DNA from: CAWCBG01 sp963793845 | Lineage (GTDB): Bacteria > Acidobacteriota > Terriglobia > Terriglobales > Acidobacteriaceae | Direction: 5' to 3' | Assembly: GCA_963793845.1 (NCBI GenBank) | Contig: CAWCBG010000014.1 | Location: 992,001-1,056,000 of the forward strand | Length of the DNA stretch: 64,000 nucleotides | Shown: positions 8,703 through 24,402 of the stretch, piece by piece | How the letters are laid out: every line of letters begins with the position of its first letter | How positions within the stretch are numbered: the first letter of the stretch is position 1 | Program-made: the position numbers and the translations under genes | Notes under the pieces: model-generated | What the model was told of the DNA's origin: nothing | What the model saw: the letters and a program-made list of their open reading frames with translations, nothing else | The model's database searches: none

Positions 8703-9314
8703 CTACGCTGCCGGCGCTTCCACATGCGCTGCCTGGCGGATGGCGCTCCACAACTCTTCATGTCCGAGGCGGGCCTTGGAGGAGAAGGGGATAATTCGGT
8801 CCTCTGGAATTTCGAGTTGCGCGCAGAGCTTCTGAATCGAGGTGCGCAACTGGTTGTTGGAGATGCGGTCGGCCTTGGTCGCTACCACGATGAAGTTGCG
8901 CTCGCGGTCGCGCAACCACTCCAGCAATTGAAGGTCGAGTTGCTGCGGCGGGATGGTCACGTCGACCAGCGACAGGCAAAGCACTAGCGATTCGCGGCTT
9001 TCCAGGTAGGGATTGATGAAGTGTTGCCACTGGTCTGTGATTTCCTTGGGAACGCGCGCATAGCCGTAGCCGGGCAGGTCGGCGAAAACAAAATCAGGAT
9101 TGGGCTTGCCGGGACGGCGTACCTGGAAGAAATTGATGGTCTGCGTACGTCCGGGAGTGTTGCTGGTCTTCGCGATCTTCGTGCCGACGAGGGAATTGAT
9201 CAGGCTGGACTTGCCTACGTTGGAGCGGCCCAGGAAGGCGATCTCCGGCGCGCCCGGAGGAGGGAATTGCCGCTGGTCGGCAGCCGAGGTCACAAAACGC
9301 GTCAGAACCTTCAT
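8703..9314 (-). CDS. engB: Ribosome biogenesis GTPase EngB/YsxC
   Basis: 203 residues with the complete GTPase motif set of the TrmE-Era-EngA-YihA group: G1 GRSNVGKSSL, G2 TSNTPGRTQT with the switch Thr, G3 DLPGYGYA, G4 TKAD and a G5 SSKA-like segment. EngB assists late assembly of the large ribosomal subunit. Length and motif spacing are normal. It lies just downstream of lon on the same strand, separated by ~300 nt of repeats, so it likely has its own promoter. Confidence 0.95.
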   Translation of the reverse strand: MKVLTRFVTSAADQRQFPPPGAPEIAFLGRSNVGKSSLINSLVGTKIAKTSNTPGRTQTINFFQVRRPGKPNPDFVFADLPGYGYARVPKEITDQWQHFINPYLESRESLVLCLSLVDVTIPPQQLDLQLLEWLRDRERNFIVVATKADRISNNQLRTSIQKLCAQLEIPEDRIIPFSSKARLGHEELWSAIRQAAHVEAPAA

Positions 9315-9391
9315 ACACTCAATATCGCTTTACTCGGGGGAAAAACGCAAGAGGCCCAAAAGGGGAGGGGTGCTGTCTCGTTTCATAAAAC

Positions 9392-9524
9392 AGTCATTCC
9401 GACCGAGGGCTTCAGGCCGAGTGGAGGAACCCGCTGTTCGCCGGGAGTAGTCCAACGAGACGGGGGCGGCACCGCTTGGAAACAGCAGGTTCCTCCGCTG
9501 CGCTTCGCTCCGGTCGGAATGACG
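9392..9524. repeat. Pair of family B repeats in opposite orientation
   Basis: 9392-9436 reads GTCATTCCGACC ... GAGTGGAGGAACCCGCT, and 9481-9524 reads AGCAGGTTCCTCCGCTG ... CCGGTCGGAATGAC. The two are inverted relative to each other around a ~45-nt centre, so the transcript could fold into one long hairpin. Confidence 0.7.
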
Positions 9525-9564
9525 AACTTGAATCGCAATAAGGAGACAACAAACAGCCAAAACG

Positions 9565-9589
9565 GAAGGCCCGCTCGCAGCGGGCCTTC
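9565..9589 (-). terminator. Probable terminator of lon
   Basis: Perfect stem GAAGGCCCGCT / AGCGGGCCTTC with a 3-nt loop. On the minus strand it is followed by CCGTTTTGG. It lies 25 nt past the lon stop codon. Confidence 0.75.
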
Positions 9590-9614
9590 GATCTCAACCA
9601 TGTCCAATTTCCGT

Positions 9615-12021
<2,407 letters not shown>

Positions 12022-12347
12022 TAATACCGCCTTGTCATGTCAGGGCACTTTGGTTCGCCCTGCGGAAGAAGAATGCATACGTTAAACGCGATTTTCCGCG
12101 CGCCGCTGCTGGGGAGGGCAGCTCAAGACAACTCAAGGATAACATGCTCGACAAGGTCACAGAAGCACGCCAAGTGGCATGTCCGGCACGACTTGGAGCA
12201 ACCTTGTCCCGTCCATCAGCGGACGGGGCAAACTGGGGAGTTCCTACGTGTTTGGATGCGGCGGTTAAGGATTGGATTCGCGACGAGGAGTTCCACCCGC
12301 AAGCAACACTCTTGAATGGTTCTGGATTTCAACGCTATTCTCATCTT

Positions 12348-12572
12348 ATGAATGACGACCTGCCCAGCGAGTGGCTCCGCTTACAGATGCTGGCAAGTTT
12401 AGGAAGCTGCGAGATCTGTGGCGCAGTGGCGACTTCGGTTGTGCGCGACCTGGTGGAGTCGCCGGAAGCCGATGCACCCGGCAAGGTCGTACAAGGGGAG
12501 TTGCACCACTTCTGCACTGACCATCACCGCGACCCCCTGACGTCGGCGCCGCCACAACCCGAGGCCAAATAA
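12348..12572 (+). CDS. Small Cys/His-containing hypothetical protein
   Basis: 74 residues from ATG 12348. It contains CEIC near the middle and HHFCTDHH near the end, which together could bind a metal ion in the manner of a small zinc ribbon. It is divergent from lon and convergent with clpX, and ends at the shared hairpin terminator. The upstream in-frame extension to 12144 has no domain character and is left out. Function unknown; existence is likely because the Cys/His pattern and the terminator placement both fit. Confidence 0.6.
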   Translation: MNDDLPSEWLRLQMLASLGSCEICGAVATSVVRDLVESPEADAPGKVVQGELHHFCTDHHRDPLTSAPPQPEAK

Positions 12573-12573
12573 A

Positions 12574-12599
12574 AACGGCGCGATCTGGGCCGCGCCGTT
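12574..12599. terminator. Bidirectional terminator between the small protein and clpX
   Basis: Stem AACGGCGCG / CGCGCCGTT with an 8-nt loop. Read on the minus strand, it is followed by TTTATTTG, serving clpX; on the plus strand it directly follows the TAA of the small gene. Confidence 0.75.
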
Positions 12600-12624
12600 G
12601 TATATAAACAGCGATCCTTAAACG

Positions 12625-13896
12625 CTAGCCCGCCTTCTCCAGCGGGGGCAGGCTGACGCTGCGTTTCTCGACCATCGTCTGCGTGACCTCGAATTCCTTC
12701 ACCCGTTTCTGACTGGGCAGGCTATACATAACGTCGAGCATCAGCTCTTCGAGGATCATGCGCAGCCCGCGAGCGCCCACTTTGCGCAGCATGGCCTCAC
12801 GCGAGATGCAGCGTAAAGCCTCATCGGTAAAGCGCAGCTTCACGTTCTCGAATTCAAACAGCCGCTGATACTGTTTCACGATCGCGTTCTTGGGCCTGGT
12901 GAGGATTTCGACCAACGCGTCTTCGTCGAGATCGTTCAATACGCCCACGACGGGCAAGCGGCCGACGAACTCTGGAATCAGGCCGAATTTGATGAGGTCC
13001 TGGGGCTCGACCTGGGCCAGCAGTTCGGTATCGCGTTTATTGCTTTCCGTGAACGCGGTCTCCTTGGCCTCATCGGTGCGGAAGCCCATGGCACGCTTGC
13101 CCAGCCGCCGTCCGATGGTGCGTTCCAGGCCCACGAAGGCGCCGCCGCAAATGAACAGGATGTTGGTCGTATCGACCGGCGTGAATTCCTGGTGGGGATG
13201 CTTGCGGCCGCCTTGTGGAGGGACATTGGCCACGGTGCCTTCCAGAATTTTGAGCAGCGCCTGCTGCACGCCTTCACCCGAGACATCGCGTGTGATCGAG
13301 GGGTTCTCGTCCTTGCGGCCGATCTTATCCACCTCATCGATGTAGATGATGCCAGTCTGCGCACGCGCCACATCGCCGTCAGCTGCCTGCAGGAGCTTCA
13401 GGATAATGTTCTCCACGTCTTCACCGACGTAGCCGGCTTCGGTGAGCGTAGTTGCGTCGACGATGGCGAAGGGCACGTCGAGCATCTTGGCCAGCGTTTG
13501 GGCCAGCAAAGTCTTGCCAGTGCCGGTCGGCCCAATCAGCATGATGTTGGACTTGGCCAACTCAACTTCGCCCCCGCGCTGGCGGTTCATGTAGACGCGC
13601 TTGTAGTGGTTGTAGACGGCCACGGCCAGCTTCTTTTTGGTTTGCTGCTGGCCGATTACATATTCATCGAGGAAAGCCTTGACTTCGGCTGGCTTGGGGA
13701 GCTGGTTGGGCGTAGCGGTGGTCTGGGTCTCCGAGCGGTCGTCTTCCAGAATGGAGTTGCACACGGCGACACATTCGTCGCAGATATAAGCGCGCGGATA
13801 GTCGGTCGGAGACGAAATCAGCTTGGCGACGGCGTCTTGAGACTTGTGGCAAAACGAGCAGCGCAATATTTCGTCGGAACCGGTCCTGGTTCTCAC
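12625..13896 (-). CDS. clpX: ATP-dependent Clp protease ATP-binding subunit ClpX
   Basis: 423 residues from GTG 13896. The N-terminal zinc-binding domain is CSFCHKSQ ... YICDEC. The AAA+ module has GPTGTGKTLLAQTLA (Walker A), IIYIDEVDKIG (Walker B) and the GYVG pore loop (EAGYVGEDV); the IGF-like loop for ClpP docking is not obvious to me by eye. ClpX unfolds substrates and feeds them to ClpP. A GTG at 13902 is also in frame, but it overlaps the AAGGAG ribosome binding site at 13902-13907, which sits 5 nt before GTG 13896. Order tig-clpP-clpX is the common bacterial arrangement. Confidence 0.95.
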   Translation of the reverse strand: MRTRTGSDEILRCSFCHKSQDAVAKLISSPTDYPRAYICDECVAVCNSILEDDRSETQTTATPNQLPKPAEVKAFLDEYVIGQQQTKKKLAVAVYNHYKRVYMNRQRGGEVELAKSNIMLIGPTGTGKTLLAQTLAKMLDVPFAIVDATTLTEAGYVGEDVENIILKLLQAADGDVARAQTGIIYIDEVDKIGRKDENPSITRDVSGEGVQQALLKILEGTVANVPPQGGRKHPHQEFTPVDTTNILFICGGAFVGLERTIGRRLGKRAMGFRTDEAKETAFTESNKRDTELLAQVEPQDLIKFGLIPEFVGRLPVVGVLNDLDEDALVEILTRPKNAIVKQYQRLFEFENVKLRFTDEALRCISREAMLRKVGARGLRMILEELMLDVMYSLPSQKRVKEFEVTQTMVEKRSVSLPPLEKAG

Positions 13897-13901
13897 GGAC
13901 A

Positions 13902-13907
13902 CTCCTT
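13902..13907 (-). promoter_or_regulatory. Shine-Dalgarno that fixes the clpX start
   Basis: AAGGAG on the minus strand, with 5 nt before GTG 13896. It excludes the upstream in-frame GTG at 13902, which lies within the site itself. Confidence 0.7.
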
Positions 13908-14110
13908 ATACGTGGCACGCCTCAGCCAGGGCTCTCTGTGCCCGTGCTGCATTTCCCGGCGCCCGGTCCGGCAGGAGCCGTGCCGCTCCTGTGAAACCTC
14001 TCGCTGCACCTCTTTCTGTACCGGCCAGATGAGAGCGTTCCTGCCAAAATGTTTCAGTGTTACTGACTGGGCTTATTGAACCATACTTTTGCTCGCCGTG
14101 ACGCGCCAGG

Positions 14111-14139
14111 GGTGCAATTTCCGATACAACTTTTGCACC
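14111..14139. promoter_or_regulatory. Inverted repeat in the clpP-clpX gap
   Basis: Perfect 7-bp arms GGTGCAA and TTGCACC separated by 15 nt. It lies in a 354-nt gene-free stretch (13897-14250) where I see no open reading frame of interest. A repressor or activator site, or an mRNA hairpin upstream of clpX, would fit. It is not the CIRCE heat-shock element. Confidence 0.4.
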
Positions 14140-14250
14140 ACCGACATGCAATTTCTGCCCACCTTAGTACCACCTAGATGCCGTCGGCGGCTAGAAAGCC
14201 CAAGTCTTTCAGAGAGCGCCGCCCTAGCCTGCGACCGGTCTTCCGCGGCC

Positions 14251-14835
14251 CTACTTGTGCTTATAAATAATGTCGTCGATGATGCCATACTCCTTGGATT
14301 GTTGCGCGTTCATGATGAAGTCGCGCTCCACGTCACGTTCCACCTTTTCCAGCAATTGCCCGGTATGCTTGGCCAGCAATTGATTGGTGATCTCGCGCAT
14401 GCGCAGGATCTCGCGGGCGTGGATGTCAATGTCGGTCGCCTGTCCCGATAGTCCCGACATGAGCGGCTGATGAATCAGGATCCGCGAGGTTGGCAAGGCG
14501 AAGCGCTTCTTCGGCGCGCCCGCTGTCAGCAGCGTGGCCGCCATGCTGGCCGCCTGGCCAATGCAGATGGTGGTCACATCCGGGCGGATGAACTGCATGG
14601 TGTCATAGATCGCCATACCCGCGGTAATCGAGCCGCCGGGCGAGTTGATGTATAGCGAGATGTCCTTTTCCGGATCTTCCGCTTCCAGAAACAGCATCTG
14701 CGCGATGATCAGGTTAGCGACATTATCGTCAATAGGAGTGCCCAGAAAAATGATGTTGTCCCGCAGCAGCCGGGAATAAATGTCGTACGCCCGCTCGCCC
14801 CGGCTGGTCTGCTCAATCACCATGGGTACCAGCAT
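14251..14835 (-). CDS. clpP: ATP-dependent Clp protease proteolytic subunit ClpP
   Basis: 194 residues with the Ser-His-Asp triad: Ser in GQAASMAA, His in ILIHQPL and Asp in ERDFIMN. INSPGGSITAGMAIYDTM forms the oxyanion region. It assembles as a double heptamer that degrades substrates delivered by ClpX. The start ATG 14835 is supported by AAGGAG nine nucleotides upstream; an internal ATG at 14823 lacks such a site. tig lies immediately upstream and clpX downstream. Confidence 0.96.
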   Translation of the reverse strand: MLVPMVIEQTSRGERAYDIYSRLLRDNIIFLGTPIDDNVANLIIAQMLFLEAEDPEKDISLYINSPGGSITAGMAIYDTMQFIRPDVTTICIGQAASMAATLLTAGAPKKRFALPTSRILIHQPLMSGLSGQATDIDIHAREILRMREITNQLLAKHTGQLLEKVERDVERDFIMNAQQSKEYGIIDDIIYKHK

Positions 14836-14911
14836 CGTTTGCGGCTCCTTAACCTACCCATCCACACTTCTTCCTGTAGAGGAAGCGGAAACAGGTGGAA
14901 CGCAGCCCGCC

Positions 14912-16369
14912 CTATGCGGAGCTGCGGTACAGATGATCTAAGGTTTTCTCATTGCGGATGCGATGCCGTATTCTATCCAGGCCGCCATCCGCGCTCAAAC
15001 GCTTGCGAATTTCTTCCACACTCTGTTTCGATTGCGCCGCAAGCGCTTCCAACTCGTGATCGAATTCCTCGTCGCTGACTTCGATTTTCTCCTGGTCGGC
15101 GATTTGTTCAAGGATCAACGACGCTCTCACCTCGCGCAGAGCGGCATCGCGCTGTCCGGCGCGCAGCCGCGCGAAGTCCATGCGCTTCATGTCTTCCGTG
15201 CGCATGCCTTGCGCTGCCAGCGCCCGAAGTCCTCGCTCCAGCCGAAGATCGATCTGCTGATCCAACATGGACTCAGGAACTGGGAAGTCGTTGCGGTTGA
15301 CCAGTTGCTCGACAATTTTGTCTTTGCCCTGGTGCTCAGCTTCGTGTTGCTTCTCCGACGTCATGTTGTCCCGCAGCCGCGTCCGTAGCTCATCGATGCT
15401 GTTCAGGTCGGCGCCCAACTCCTTGGCGAAATCGTCATTCAACTCGGGAACGCTCTTGGTCTTGATCCCCTTGACATTCACTTCGTAGGTCATGGACTTG
15501 CCGGCCAGACGCTTATCGGAAAAGTCATCGGCGTACTTCACGTCGAAGGTGCGCTGCTCGCCGGCCTTGGCTCCGCGGAGATTCTCGTTGAACTCGGGCA
15601 GCGTGTTACTGTCACCGATCTGCACCATGATCTCGTCCACCTCTACCGGCTTGGAATCGGCATCCTGCTCGCTCTCCTTGGGCGTGCCCTTGAAGCCGAC
15701 GACCGCAAAGTCACCCTCCCCGAGGGGACGGTCCTCCTCCACTGCGGCATAGGTAGCGTGCTGCTCGCGAAGATTGTTCAGTGCCTTCTCGACATCGTCG
15801 TCGCTGACTGTGGTGTCGATGGTCTCGGGCTTGATGTCATCGTAGGGTCTCAGGGTGAAGTCCGGCAGGATCTCAAACGAGGCGGTGAACTTGAGTGGTT
15901 CGCCGTCATGCAGATGCATGTCGGTGACCCGCGGCTGCGATACCGGCTCCAGGTTTTGCTTCTCGGCCGCTTCCCGGAAGTACTTGGGCACGAGCGCCTC
16001 GACAACTTCATTCTTGATATCGTCCGCGAAACGCTGGCGAACGATGGTGGGCGGCACTTTGCCGGCGCGGAAGCCGGGAATGCGGGCCACCTTCGCATAG
16101 CGCTTCACCAGGCTGTCGGTCTCCTGCTTCACCACGTCGGCAGGGATCTCGATGGTCAACTCGCGCAGGCAGGGATTAACCGGCGCCGGCGCAGCGGTCT
16201 CGGTTGTGGGGGTTTCCGTCGGGTTCGTTTCCGTAGTGTTGGCTTCAGTCAAAGAGGTGCCTTCAGTGCTTGGAGATGAGAACTTTGTTGCCGAAAATTG
16301 TCGCTCCTCGAGGTAACGAGCAGGCAAGAGAAGCTTCGGCAGCGGCATGTCTGGCCTAAATGCCAGCAC
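14912..16369 (-). CDS. tig: Trigger factor (ribosome-bound chaperone, PPIase)
   Basis: The core starts at NPCLRELTIEIPADVV and contains the ribosome-docking signature GFRAGKVPP (GFRxGKxP). It continues with the FKBP-type PPIase domain (around GEGDFAVVGFKGTP ... TFDVKYADDF) and the helical C-terminal arms. The open frame to GTG 16369 adds ~65 residues rich in Thr, Glu and Pro; the true start may be ATG 16348 or TTG 16252, the latter just before LTEANTTETNP. No start has a strong ribosome binding site. It is the first gene of the tig-clpP group. Confidence 0.93.
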   Translation of the reverse strand: MLAFRPDMPLPKLLLPARYLEERQFSATKFSSPSTEGTSLTEANTTETNPTETPTTETAAPAPVNPCLRELTIEIPADVVKQETDSLVKRYAKVARIPGFRAGKVPPTIVRQRFADDIKNEVVEALVPKYFREAAEKQNLEPVSQPRVTDMHLHDGEPLKFTASFEILPDFTLRPYDDIKPETIDTTVSDDDVEKALNNLREQHATYAAVEEDRPLGEGDFAVVGFKGTPKESEQDADSKPVEVDEIMVQIGDSNTLPEFNENLRGAKAGEQRTFDVKYADDFSDKRLAGKSMTYEVNVKGIKTKSVPELNDDFAKELGADLNSIDELRTRLRDNMTSEKQHEAEHQGKDKIVEQLVNRNDFPVPESMLDQQIDLRLERGLRALAAQGMRTEDMKRMDFARLRAGQRDAALREVRASLILEQIADQEKIEVSDEEFDHELEALAAQSKQSVEEIRKRLSADGGLDRIRHRIRNEKTLDHLYRSSA

Positions 16370-16779
16370 ACGCCGTAACTCTTAAGTGTAAGAGAGCGGT
16401 GCGGGTGGGTCAAACGGACCGAGGGGAAGGATTCAGTTCTCGCCACCTTCAACGAAGTCCAGGCTGGTTCATTCAGTCGCCCGACAGGCGCCGTGCTCTG
16501 CTGGAGCAACTCTCGGGTGAAAACAACGTCTGGATGGTGGAGAACTGTGAATTTCCTAACACACCAGTCGATTCCAGGCACCTGCACGTCCGCGTTCTGC
16601 GCGTGTTTACCGATTCTGTAATGCCTTGAATGCCGCGCCCGGCAGGCCTTTCCTTCCAATCTGGGAATTCGATTTGGGAAGAAGCTATCATTTTTTTCGT
16701 TATTTTGCTGCACGGCTTCCATGTCCGACTAAAGTGGAATCCTCCCCCAACGGAAGCTCACAACCGACCTTCATATCGC
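16370..16779. other. Gene-free stretch upstream of the first PEP-CTERM gene
   Basis: About 410 nt between divergent tig and the PEP-CTERM gene. Small open frames exist on both strands, but none has domain character or a ribosome binding site. An AT-rich patch at 16685-16710 (CATTTTTTTCGTTATTTTG) may belong to the promoter of the downstream gene. I could not identify a convincing sigma-54 or sigma-70 pair. Confidence 0.4.
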
Positions 16780-16789
16780 AAGGAGGATT

Positions 16790-17479
16790 ATGAAAAAACT
16801 AGCGCTACTTCTATTCTGCATTGCTCTCGGACTTGGCAGCGGTTGGGCGGCGGTGAATGGCACTACCGATCCAACCCTCTTCAATGACTCCGTCGACTGG
16901 TGTGTGCAGTATGGATGCCTCAACAACTACTTCGTGTTCCCGAGTCCTACGGGCTGGACTTCGCAGGGTGGAGTGACCGGACAGGTGGGACTGGTCGGCA
17001 CTTTACAGGGTTTCTATAACCTGCAGCAGGATGTCACCTTTGCCGGGAATTTCCCTTCCAACATGGGCTTGGTTTACAACGGCGCCTTGTTCGGCAATAC
17101 TCCAACGCCGATTGCGACAACCTTTGATCAGGGCGTTTATGGAGCTGGGGCTTGGATTCAGTCCGATTATTATGGCCCGTTCGTCGCGACCATCGAACTG
17201 TTCGACGGAAGCTATCAGTCGCTGGGCACATTCAGCGCGAATGGCTACTCCGATTACGCTCCCGGCACGGGCTTGTTTATCGGTGCTTTTGATACCTCCG
17301 GGTTAGCCGATGTATGGGCGGCAGAGTTCAGCGTGGTCGACCAGTACGGTTACGACACCGTTGTTCTCGGCACGCTTAAGCTGAACACGGTTCCGGAGCC
17401 CACCTCACTGCTGCTGTTCGGATCTTCCGCTTTGGGCCTGGCGGGTGTCCTTCGCCGCCGTTTCAAGGGGGTGCTGTGA
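16790..17479 (+). CDS. PEP-CTERM sorting domain secreted protein
   Basis: 229 residues. The N terminus MKKLALLLFCIALGLGSGWA is a Sec signal peptide. The C terminus has VPEPTSLLLFGSSALGLAG followed by RRRF: the PEP motif, a hydrophobic helix and basic residues recognised by exosortase. The middle is a Gly/Tyr/Asp-rich beta-type region without a known domain. AAGGAGG precedes ATG 16790 at short spacing. The stop overlaps the next start (TGATG), coupling it to an S53-like protease. After exosortase processing it should end up at the cell surface or in exopolysaccharide. No exosortase is visible in this window. Confidence 0.9.
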   Translation: MKKLALLLFCIALGLGSGWAAVNGTTDPTLFNDSVDWCVQYGCLNNYFVFPSPTGWTSQGGVTGQVGLVGTLQGFYNLQQDVTFAGNFPSNMGLVYNGALFGNTPTPIATTFDQGVYGAGAWIQSDYYGPFVATIELFDGSYQSLGTFSANGYSDYAPGTGLFIGAFDTSGLADVWAAEFSVVDQYGYDTVVLGTLKLNTVPEPTSLLLFGSSALGLAGVLRRRFKGVL

Positions 17480-18816
17480 TGAACCTGCGTAAACTTTGTC
17501 TGATTTCCATTGTGGTTCTGCTGGTCTGCCAGTTGGGATTCGCGCAAACGTTTCCCGACAGGACAGTCGCCGGCAAGGCCATCGCGGCCGCTAAGGCCAC
17601 GGGCAGGGCTGTTCCGGTTGTCCCTGCCTCCTCCTACAACGGCAAACAGAAAGCGCGTCCTACGATCTGGGTGGGCCGCAGCCTTGGCTCGAAGCCATTG
17701 ATTGTGGCGGGTGAGCCTTCGTTCTGCGACTACAACACGGGCTATTTCATCGCCTTCTGCGCGAAAGGTGTGGAGACGGCGTATGGAGTGAACCAGATCC
17801 TCAATGCCAATGGCGGCGCGGGCATGGTTATCGCCATCGTCGACTATTTTGCCTATCCCTCTGCTGAGGCGAATTTCGCGCAGTTCAACGCCGACATGGG
17901 CCTGCCGGCTTGCACCACCGCGAACGGTTGCTTCACCAGTGTCGTCCTGACCTCCTATGACGGTACCGGCACCGGCTGGGACCTGGAATCCATGCTCGAC
18001 ATCGAGTATGCGCATGCCATGGCGCCTAAGGCCAAGATCGTCTACGTACAGGGCGATCCCTACAGCTATGGGACTGAGGCCGAAAGCATCGCCGCGTTGG
18101 GATGCCCTGCCTCTTCCTACTGCGCGCAATATGGGATTACGTCGTCGCCCGCGGGCGATGTGGTTTCCAATAGCTGGACGTTCTATGCTGGCGAGATTCC
18201 TTCGCTGGAGCCCAGCTGGAACCTGGGCAAGCCGCTGCTCTTCGCTTCCGGCGATGGATCGGCTTTCCCGGCCTATTCGGTGATCAGCTATCCGTGCACT
18301 TCGCCTGAGGTGACCTGTGTGGGCGGGACCTCGCTGTACACCACCAGTTCCTTGCAGAGAACCTCGGAGACTGGATGGGCCGGGGCAGGCGGTGGCTGCA
18401 GTGCAGCCTTTGCCGAACCAACCTATCAAGGCCCGAAGGGCTCTGCGATCTGCTCACCCAACCGCGCTGCTCCCGACATCGCAGCGATTGCTGACGGCAA
18501 CACGCCCGTCGCAGTGTTCCTCTGCAACATTTACAACTGCGGCTACTACGGAGTCGGAGGAACCAGCGTTGCGACACCGGTATCCGCCGGCCTGGTGGCC
18601 GACATTGACACGGCTCGCGTTAGCTTCGGCAAGGCCAAGTTCACCTTCCTGAACCCTGGCTTATATGCCGCGGCAACGGGCAACTACCCCTACTTCTATT
18701 ACGACATAACTTCCGGGTACAACGGTTACTACGCCGGACCGGGCTTTGACCTGATCACTGGACTGGGTAACCTCACCGGCAAAGATGCCGCGAACCGCTT
18801 CTTCGGACTTCCGTAA
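17479..18816 (+). CDS. Secreted S53 (sedolisin)-like serine protease
   Basis: 445 residues with signal peptide (CLISIVVLLVCQLGFAQ). The catalytic pattern of sedolisins is present: Glu and Asp in GWDLESMLDIEYAHAM (about residues 170 and 174), an oxyanion Asp in FASGDGSAF (about 258) and Ser in GVGGTSVATP (about 363). The usual SGTS is GGTS here. The N-terminal region before the catalytic domain is only ~90 residues, much shorter than the ~180-residue S53 pro-domain, so activation may differ. There are at least ten Cys residues, suggesting disulfides. ATG 17479 overlaps the upstream PEP-CTERM stop; GTG 17476 is also possible. Confidence 0.85.
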   Translation: MNLRKLCLISIVVLLVCQLGFAQTFPDRTVAGKAIAAAKATGRAVPVVPASSYNGKQKARPTIWVGRSLGSKPLIVAGEPSFCDYNTGYFIAFCAKGVETAYGVNQILNANGGAGMVIAIVDYFAYPSAEANFAQFNADMGLPACTTANGCFTSVVLTSYDGTGTGWDLESMLDIEYAHAMAPKAKIVYVQGDPYSYGTEAESIAALGCPASSYCAQYGITSSPAGDVVSNSWTFYAGEIPSLEPSWNLGKPLLFASGDGSAFPAYSVISYPCTSPEVTCVGGTSLYTTSSLQRTSETGWAGAGGGCSAAFAEPTYQGPKGSAICSPNRAAPDIAAIADGNTPVAVFLCNIYNCGYYGVGGTSVATPVSAGLVADIDTARVSFGKAKFTFLNPGLYAAATGNYPYFYYDITSGYNGYYAGPGFDLITGLGNLTGKDAANRFFGLP

Positions 18817-18858
18817 GAGGCACTGAGTGGCGAGCAGGACGTAATAAGCCCTTTACCA

Positions 18859-18890
18859 CCCCATCCCGGTCACGCCGGGATGGGGTTTTT
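18859..18890 (+). terminator. Strong intrinsic terminator
   Basis: Perfect 11-bp stem CCCCATCCCGG / CCGGGATGGGG with a 5-nt loop TCACG, followed by TTTTT. It closes the PEP-CTERM/protease operon. Confidence 0.93.
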
Positions 18891-19099
18891 CGGTAACGCT
18901 GGCAGTCCGGGCAATTTTCCTGTCAGTCAACTGCCAGATCTTCCAGATCGTGGATCAGGTTGAATTGTTGCGGTAGCTAATTCATTGCGAAACGCCGGGG
19001 TTGCATTCGGCAGCGCACCTCTTACAATGGTTCGGCCATCTAAACGCGTGATCGGCGCTATCACTAGCCGCGACTCGAAACGAACGCAAGGAGAATGTC

Positions 19100-19498
19100 A
19101 TGGCTGCATCCTTTCCGGAAACCTATCTCGACCTCTTCAACAAGAAAGCTTTCGGCAGCTTCACCACTCTGATGCCGGACGGCAGTCCGCAGACCAGCCC
19201 GGTATGGGTTGACTACCAGGACGGCCAATTGTGGGTGAACTCCGCTGAGGGCCGGCAGAAAGACAAGAACGTGCGCCGCGATCCCCGCGTAGCCGTGGCC
19301 ATCATCGATCCCGACAATCCGTACCGCTACGTCGAAGTCCGCGGTCGCGTGCAGGACATCACCAACGAAGGCGCCAACGCCCACATTGACAAGATGGCCA
19401 AGAAATATCTAGGGCAGGACAAGTATCCGTATGCCCAGCCTGGCGAGAAGCGCGTGCTCTATAAGATCAAGCCGGAAAAGTTCCACGCCATGGGATAG
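19100..19498 (+). CDS. Pyridoxamine 5'-phosphate oxidase-like (PPOX) family oxidoreductase
   Basis: 132 residues forming one split-barrel flavin/F420-binding domain: FGSFTTLMPDGSPQTSPVWVDY, then LWVNSAEGRQKDKNVRRDPRVAVAI and YVEVRGRVQDIT. This is the pattern of the short PPOX class F420-dependent proteins. Cofactor (F420, FMN) and substrate cannot be told from the sequence. The start is supported by AAGGAG seven nt upstream. It is a single-gene unit between a terminator and a repeat. Confidence 0.85.
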   Translation: MAASFPETYLDLFNKKAFGSFTTLMPDGSPQTSPVWVDYQDGQLWVNSAEGRQKDKNVRRDPRVAVAIIDPDNPYRYVEVRGRVQDITNEGANAHIDKMAKKYLGQDKYPYAQPGEKRVLYKIKPEKFHAMG

Positions 19499-19523
19499 AG
19501 CGCACCTGCGCGCTTTTTTTGGG

Positions 19524-19629
19524 CGTCATTTCGACCGGAGGGCGTAAGCCCGGAGTGGAGGAACCTGCTTTTGCCCAGCATGGCTGCTGCAGCTGGTGAA
19601 CAGCAGATGCCTCCCTTCGCTCGTCATGA
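19524..19629. repeat. Family B repeat downstream of the PPOX gene
   Basis: 19524-19569 reads GTCATTTCGACC ... CGGAGTGGAGGAACCTGCT. A partial inverted copy (CAGCAGATGCCTCCC ... TCGTCATGAC) follows at about 19603-19629 and reaches into the end of the DUF5522 gene. Confidence 0.65.
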
Positions 19630-19790
19630 CAATTCATCGTCTGCGCTGGGCGCATTTCTCTGTCCGTACCCCCACGGGCAATGCCGGCATCCCGATTCGC
19701 AACAATAACCGCGCTCTTTCAGGTACTTGGCCGTGAACACGAAGAGGCCGTTCTCGACGTAATAGTCCACGCCCTCGACCAGCGGGTCGC

Positions 19791-19794
<4 letters not shown>
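19624..19794 (-). CDS. DUF5522-type small Cys-rich protein
   Basis: 56 residues from GTG 19794: VEGVDYYVENGLFVFTAKY, then LKERGYCCESGCRHCPWGYG. The pattern YYxENGL-x-VFT-x-KYxxxRGYCC-x2-GCRHCP is the signature of a small family often annotated DUF5522, with four or five conserved Cys likely to bind a metal. Its start codon overlaps the lhr stop (GTGA), so it is translated together with the helicase. Function unknown. The larger open frame in which it sits is a shadow of lhr. Confidence 0.82.
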
Positions 19795-24278
<4,484 letters not shown>

Positions 24279-24402
24279 GGCAACATTCTAGCAGGTGTTC
24301 GTAAATTGTTCGCCCCTTGCGTCTGGCGGCCGGAGCGGGCGCCTTGCTGTCTGTTTTTCCGGGTTGCAGCCGCAAACCCTCCACAGCATCTAAAATAGAA
24401 CT

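Noticed and set aside
12144..12347. In-frame 5' extension of the small Cys/His protein
   Set aside because: The extension has no domain character, and ATG 12348 starts where the protein-like sequence begins.
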